A stretch of 64,000 nt of DNA, from NCBI GenBank assembly GCA_030267565.1, contig BRXU01000029.1, forward strand, positions 417,001-481,000, in the 5' to 3' direction. The notes beneath the pieces were generated by a model, which saw only the letters and a list, made by a program, of their open reading frames with translations, had not been told where the DNA came from and did no database searches. Each line of letters starts with the position of its first letter. Within the stretch, counting starts at the first letter, position 1. Both the position numbers and the translations under genes were made by a program. This DNA comes from Pleodorina starrii. Its lineage: Eukaryota > Chlorophyta > Chlorophyceae > Chlamydomonadales > Volvocaceae. This document shows positions 54,516 to 64,000 of this stretch, one piece after another.

Positions 54516-57500
54516 TCACCAAGGCTCCCCTATGACCGACAAGATCTCCGCCGGGCCCGTCTGTCGTACAAATTCCAGCTCGTCCTCAGATCGTACGAGC
54601 ATCGTACCCGCGAAAGCCAGGCTGTTCAGCGCCAGCGGCCCGCACCGCTCCGCGCGCCGCGGCACCAGCATCATCCACGAACTCGTCAGCAGTACATTGT
54701 ACGACACGGATCCCGCCGCCACGGCGGCGGCCGTGGCGGCGTCGGCCGGCGGGCTGCCCGCCAGCAGCGGCGATGCCACGTAGCTGTAGCCTGGGTGGCT
54801 CAGATGCAGCAGTGCGATGAACGTCGCTTCGAGCTGCTCCGACGTGGGACTGCCAGAGGCGAGGCGGGTTGAGGGTTTTAGGGTTTTAGGGGCGGGGTGA
54901 GGCGGGGCGGGTTGAGGCGGGGCGGGGTGAGGCGGAGCGGGGTGAGGCTACACGAGGCTACATGAGGTTACATGACATATATATGAGTACGTGTTCTCAA
55001 CTTAACTTGTTTGAGATTTTCAAGTTAGATATCGAATTGAGAAACTCGTTTATTGGGAATCTACGTAGAAGGCCATTTTCGGGGCTTTAAAAGGTGATGC
55101 GCGATACCGCGTACGTACCTCTCCGGCAGCTGCGCCGCAAAGCATCGATACGGCAGCCGCCGCAGCTGCAGCGGCTGCAGCGCCGCCGTCCCTGCCGCCT
55201 CCGCCGCCTCCGCCGCCTCTTCCACCAAGTGGTGTACCGGAGCCAGCGGCGGTTGGCCCTCCGTGAAGGGCAGCGGCACAACCTGCAACCGAGAACGAAG
55301 AGATGGCAGATGGGTCCGGGAGCGAGGGTGCGTGGTAACCATCCAACCAAGATGCTGATGTGGGTCCATCCGCAGCCGGCGGGTGGACGAGCTGTCGTAC
55401 AGTGTCGTATGTACCACGGGGCACGGATCATGACAACACCACATACAATACACCAGGCGTTCCGCTCGGCCGTCAAAGCGAGGGCGTAAATACCCTCCGC
55501 GATGGCAAGGCCTGAGCGCCTGAGGCTGCCAGCTGCTTTGGATTTGGGTTTTAGGGTTTTAGGGTTTTAGGGTTCTAGCGTGCGACATCATGTCTATGCT
55601 ACATCATCTACCGTATCGGGGCCCACACCCTTGGTACCGCATGCACCAGGACGGGTGGCGGGATGGCATCACGGCGCCGGGCGCCCCGCCTCCCCGCCGT
55701 CTGCCTGCGTTTGAAAAACCCCGTGATGGTGGGGTGGGCACCCCGTGATGGTGGGGCTCCCACCCTAAGTCCCCAACCCGAGAATGATGGTGGGTCCCAC
55801 CCCAACCCGTGATGGCGCTCCGGAACCCAGGGGAGGCAAACGCCGGACGGAGAGCACCACTTCACTCCGACGGAGCAAAGTGGTGCTATGATGCTCTCTA
55901 TGATGCTCTCTATGATGCTTATGTATCTCCCCTTCTGTGTATATCTCCCCCTTCTTGACAACAAACAGAGGAGGGAGATAGTCCCCTCCTTTACCACCTC
56001 CCCTCCGTTACCACCTTCCCTCCCCTCTTTTACAGGTTGTATCCCCCTTCCTCGCCCACTCCCCTCCGTGGCTGTCAAGTACCCCCTCCCCCTTCCCCCA
56101 GGTACCTGCAGGTGTTTGTGCGGCTGGCTGCGACCCGAGGCGGGGCCGCAGTTGTAAAAGGCCACACCACCGGAGGGCATCGCCTGCGCACAGAGGGGGC
56201 GAGGGCGGGGGCGGGGGCGGGGGCGGCAGCGGCGGGGGCAACATCAGAGACGGTGGTGGCGGCAACGGCGGCGACAGGAAGGTGGTGGGTGGCAACGACG
56301 ATGGCAATGGCAGTGGTCACCGTATCTTGACCGTATCTTGACCGTATCGTGACCGTATCTTGACCGTACCTTGACGACCTCCAGCGCCGCCGCCAAGTCG
56401 CTGCCGTGCAACGGCTCCGCCTGGCTCCGAAACTCACGCGTGATGACGAGCACGTGGTGATGTACGACATTGAACTTGTTCAGTACGAGGCTGTGCTCCG
56501 GACCCAGGTGCCGTACAAAGAGCTCAGGCTCAGGCGGCAGAAACGGGTTGCGCCAGGCCGGCGGCGGAGCCGCCGCCGCCGCCGCCGCACCACCCGCGGC
56601 CGCACCTGCTGTCGGGTCACACAAAGCAAAAGCCCAGATCTGACCTCGAAGTGTGTGTGAGGGTGTGGGTGTGTGTGTCATGTTGGGACGTCTCAGCTGG
56701 TTTCGGATCTTGCCTGGAGATGGCTGATCTGGACGACCGAGTGAGCCCAAGAGTGGACTGCAGCACTGCACCCGCCCCTCTCTCTCTCTCTCTTCCCCCG
56801 GCAGGGGGCCCCGACTGCCCGCTGCGGACCGCCTCTTCCCCTCTGCCCCCCTCCCTCTCCCCCCGGGTGATTCGCTTTTCAACTTCCCCCTCCCTTCCCC
56901 ATGGGCTCCGGCCTACACGTGAATACCCCGCCCCGCCCCCGAAACGCACCAAAGTCGATGCGCTGGTTGCAGAGGTGGGCAAGCTCGTGGCTGGCTCATT
57001 CCGTAGTCCCTCCTCGTTCCCTGCATGTCCCTCCCTCCCTCCCGCCCGCCCGCCCGCCCCACCCAAGTCCAGGGGCGGCGCTCACCCTGCTGCTGCTGCT
57101 GTTGCGGTTGCTGCGACGAGGTCGGCGGTGGGCCCTGCGGCTTGGCCTTGAGCGCTGAGGCCACTCGCAGAACAAAGTCGACGTCCAGGGAGGGCTCGTG
57201 GAGCACCTCCACCTGCGGGCGGGCGGGCGGGCAGGTGGGCGGGCACCGACCCGTGGGTCACAACGCAGCGCGGGCACCCAGCCCCGGTCGCTAAGCGGGT
57301 GGCCAGGCACAGGCTGACACCGCTGGATGCCCCAAATCCACAGTCGCTAACGCCATCTACGTCCGTCCGCTGCGGTATCTCCTTTTAGTATCTTATTTAC
57401 CCCCCCCCCCGAAATCCACAAACCCAGCCTAACAGACGAATGCGGCCCGGTTCCGGAATTCGGGATCCAGATCCGGATCCGGATCCGGATCCGTATACGT

Positions 57501-57886
57501 GTGGGAAGGCCGCCGAATGCATAGCAGAGGCATCTACAGCAGGGGAGGCCGTGCGCGGGCGGCGTTGGGAAGGTCGGTCCAAGAAAAAACAGTACCACCA
57601 GGCAAGCTGACGGGCTGCCATACGAAGATGAAAGGGGAGGGAAGGGAAGGGCCCCACCCTTCCCTTCCCTCCCTTTTACTGTTTGATCGTTTGGCTCTTA
57701 GACTGGGTTGAGGAGATAAGGCCCCGAGGAACGGCGCCTACGTACCTGGGTGTCGGTCTTGCTGCAGGCCCCGCTGGCCTGCGCCCTGTCGTACACCGTA
57801 ACTATCTCGTCCCACAGCGACGCCGGCCCGGCGGCACCGCCGCCACCGCCGTCGGCGGTCGTGGCAACGGAGGCCGAGGACGCCAT
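54516..57886 (-). CDS. diadenosine tetraphosphate (Ap4A) phosphorylase / ATP adenylyltransferase
   Basis: Six exons on the minus strand: 57746-57886, 57086-57212, 56370-56608, 56106-56183, 55119-55282 and 54516-54849. They total 1083 nt (360 aa) with matching phases. The start is the ATG at 57886. Key sequence includes LWDEIVTVYDRAQASGA..KTDTQ joined to VEVLHEPSLDVDFVLRVA. Then comes NPFLPPEPELFV and LNKFNVVHHHVLVITREF. FYNCGPASGRSQPHKHLQ carries the HxHxQ catalytic motif of the GALT branch of the HIT superfamily, and it is followed by VVPLPF across an intron. The C-terminal domain has SYNVLLTSSWMMLVPRR and LNSLAFAGTMLVR. The family cleaves Ap4A by phosphorolysis to ATP and ADP in the cytosol. 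An Ala/Gln-rich stretch is inserted after residue 75 and an Ala/Glu-rich one in exon 5. Introns hold telomere-type and G-rich repeats. Confidence 0.9.
55546..55572 (+). repeat. interstitial telomere-type repeat (TTTTAGGG)n
   Basis: GGGTTTTAGGGTTTTAGGG continues for about three units inside an intron of the Ap4A phosphorylase gene. Shorter copies lie near 54873-54890 and 61351. TTTTAGGG is the Chlamydomonas-type telomere unit. Confidence 0.7.
56318..56372 (-). repeat. 11-bp tandem repeat at a splice donor
   Basis: Five near-copies of an ACGGTCAAGAT-type unit (minus strand) start at the 5' splice site of the 56370-56608 exon. The unit includes the AAGGTACGGTC junction itself, so donor-like words recur through the first 50 intron bases. 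Confidence 0.6.
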
Positions 57887-60088
57887 GGCGGCGGCGGCCG
57901 CGCTGACGCCGCCGCCGACGTCGCGGCGGCGCGGCGCGCTCCGGCCGTCGCTGACGCGGTCGCTGCTGCCGTACAGCGCGCGGCCGCTGCTACAGCCACC
58001 GCTGTTGCTGCTGCTGCTAATGCTGGCGGTGCTACTGCTGCCGCAGCGGCCGATGTGGTGAGCGGCTGCTGCTGCCCAAGCGGTTGCTGCTGCCTTTTCG
58101 AGTCCAGCCGAGGCGGGAGGTGGGCAGGGGCGGGGGGGGGGGGGGGTGGGCAGGGACATGGCACATGGCACAGGGACGGGGACGGGGACGGGGAGAGGAA
58201 GGCATGGTGGTGTTTGGTCGCCATCTCGCGCTGCCGTGGCGTTGCAGCGTCGGAACATCCCGGGGATGCGCGCGGGCGGGGAACCGGCAACCGGGTTAAC
58301 CAACAGCTGCAGCACCCCGGGAGGTACGATATGCCAAACCCTCTCCTCCGTAAGCCCCACATTGCGTAGAGCGGCTTATTTTTTGCACGACCGTTGATGG
58401 ATGCCTTGGGTGGTGGCGCTTTGCATTGAAACGGTGACTTGCCCGGGGTGTCCAGGGCCGTGCGGAATTGTTCCAGGGCTGCTCGGCGCAGCGCCGCACC
58501 TGTATTTGCGGCTTGGAAGTCCTGTGGCAGCGCAGCGCCCTCGCTGGGATCATCGGCAAACGTCCTACGCTACGTGTCGCGCTTGCAGATGGCTGATGCC
58601 CGCACCACCGCGTGAATAATTAGAACACCCACCCTTCAAATCTGTATTTGAAGTAGTAACATAAATTAAAATTTAGCGCGTACTGTGCGAAGTCGGCAAT
58701 GCGGTAGCCTTGCGATTGGAACCAAACTGCACGACAGCCCTCGCGGTGCAGTGATCCTGTCATGCTAAACCTGACCACCATAGATATTCAAATGGATACT
58801 GAAAACGTGTACATAAGTGAATGGTTGACGTGCATGAGCTTCAGCGTGTTCCGTTACCGGTAGTAGAGACCCACAGAAAAACAAATGTCATTTTCACAGT
58901 GCACAACTTCGCGCGCCGCTTCACAAGCCTCTAATCACCGACCAACAGCAACGCTTCCTACCATGGTGCTGGGCCTGACAGCACGCCTGCCTGCCCTCGC
59001 GCGGCGCACGATGCACTCCGCAACATCCCTGGTCTCCTGGGCGCTTCCCACCAACCTGCCCTGGTCATCAGTCGGCGGCATCCCTGCCAGCGACAGAAGC
59101 GGAACTAGCTGCGGAGCTGCCTCAAGCTCAGGCGCATCCGGCCCGGTCTGCTGTCCCCGCCGCGGATTCGCATTGGGGCGAACTGGGAACACCACGGCGG
59201 TCAACGCTTGCGGAGCGGCGGTCAACACGCCGTCCAGCCATCCCGCAGACACCCCTGGAGCGCGCCTGGAGGTGGGTACAACGGCCGGCGGCTACGTTTG
59301 CGCTGTTTATTTTACGGACCGTCCGCCATCGGCCCGATTTCCTAGGGGCTCCGACAGCTGTGTCCGCCCCGCGGGTCAACCTGATTTCCAACTTTGACGG
59401 CCGCACCGCACCGCACCTGCACCGCATCCGCACCGCAGCCCGACGTCCTTCGCTGTTGGAGGGTCTAAAGGGCGGGACGGCAAAGAGGCAGCGGACAGCG
59501 CACCGAGGGCGGGGCGGCTCTCCTTGCTGCTTGCTGCTGCTGCTGCTGCTGGTCCTTGCCGGCTGGCCGCGTTGGAAATCCCTACTCCTGAAGTTACGCA
59601 CCTTTCCGCAGTATACGGCCGCGTCCGAAAACTCTACACTCCCCTAGGGGGCGACCAACCTCTACGCAATCTACGGTGTCAAGGCACTTGAACAAACCAG
59701 CCTCCCCAGAAGGCCTTCCCCCCCCCTTCTCCACAGGCCGCATTCCCTCAGGTCCCTCAAGTCTCCTGCCGGCCACCCACCCCACCCACCCAATTCGCCC
59801 ACCTGCTTGCGGCATCCCAACGTATTGCCCCTCCCCACCAACCCCAACGACACAACCCACACACCACACAAACCCTGAACCCCCATCCACCCCATTCCAC
59901 TCGCATCCACCCCCATTCGGCCCCTTCCTCCCTCCAATTGGTCTTCATCCATCCATCCATCCATCCGTGCTGCGTGCTCCTCTCTCCCCCCCCCCCGATC
60001 CCCCCCCCCCGATCCGATCTCCCACCGATCCGATCCGATCTCCCACCGATCCGATCCCCCCCGATCCCCCCCCCTCTGGCCCACCCAG
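57887..60088. other. divergent intergenic region of Ap4A phosphorylase and SELO
   Basis: This must hold the promoters of both divergent genes and the unrecognised 5' exon(s) of SELO. A plus-strand frame with ATG at 58963 (MVLGLTARLPALARRTMHSA) looks like a mitochondrial presequence and could be the SELO N-terminus, but no splice link is proven. Long C/T-rich and (GATC)-containing low-complexity runs occupy 59700-60070. Confidence 0.35.
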
Positions 60089-63878
<3,790 letters not shown>

Positions 63879-64000
63879 GTGCGTGTGTGTGGGTGGCTGC
63901 GTGCGGAGATGGGTGGGTGTGGGTGGATAGCTGCAGCACTGCCGTACTCTCCATACCCATATCCGCACAGAAATGAGCGATGTCCATCGGTGTCCCCGCA

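Noticed and set aside
55608..56180. 190-codon minus-strand frame containing SQPHKHLQ
   Set aside because: Only 56106-56183 is exon; the rest is intron read-through, since HKHLQ continues as VVPLPF after splicing to 55282.

Overview
The window looks like nuclear DNA of a volvocine green alga (Chlamydomonadales: the Volvox/Gonium/Chlamydomonas group). The evidence is many short GT-AG introns, TGTAA motifs downstream of stop codons, interstitial TTTTAGGG telomere-type repeats, a chromodomain Ty3/gypsy element, and above all gametolysin-type (M11) metalloproteinase genes whose zinc-site motif reads QExxHxxGxxH. That variant is known from the Volvox extracellular-matrix proteinase VMP1. No prokaryotic features, rRNA genes, ordinary tRNA genes or CRISPR arrays were seen.

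Layout. 1-4.06 kb is gene-poor: a field of palindromic repeats (1.29-2.27 kb), a hAT-type MITE and a 5'-truncated non-LTR retrotransposon carrying a restriction-like endonuclease. 4.06-13.4 kb holds M11 copy 1 (13 exons, predicted 752 aa). 13.4-18.5 kb is repeat-rich: a GGGGCCCC-ended element, an (AAT)n-tailed non-LTR fragment, a second hAT MITE and a 21-bp tandem array. 18.57-26.8 kb holds M11 copy 2 (13 exons, predicted 747 aa). 27.2-33.1 kb has a third hAT MITE, then two adjacent PIF/Harbinger-like elements with TAA target duplications, the first split by a degenerate non-LTR retrotransposon. 33.15-51.6 kb is M11 copy 3, a pseudogene. Its signal-peptide exon is broken by an insertion containing a perfect foldback and CGTAG satellite, one exon is frameshifted, and the active-site exons are deleted. 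An intron holds a Harbinger-like element, which in turn hosts a nearly intact chromovirus (39391-46561). 51.6-52.8 kb is another GGGGCCCC-ended element. From about 54 kb the character changes to housekeeping genes with C/T- and G/T-rich introns: an Ap4A phosphorylase gene on the minus strand (54516-57886) and, divergently, the 5' part of a selenoprotein O (SELO) pseudokinase-AMPylase gene that runs off the right edge.

How the genes relate. The three M11 copies are a tandem triplication; exon order, phases and most intron sequence are shared. Copies 1 and 2 keep open frames through all 13 exons, and their exon length differences are multiples of three. Each encodes a signal peptide, a pro-region, an M11 catalytic domain with QE(L/I)NHNIGLAHS, a MopE-like Cys/Asp motif rebuilt across an intron, an Arg-Pro-rich linker and a Cys-rich hydrophobic tail. 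I infer secreted, possibly surface-anchored matrix proteinases. The transposons explain most remaining structure and give a relative order of insertions.
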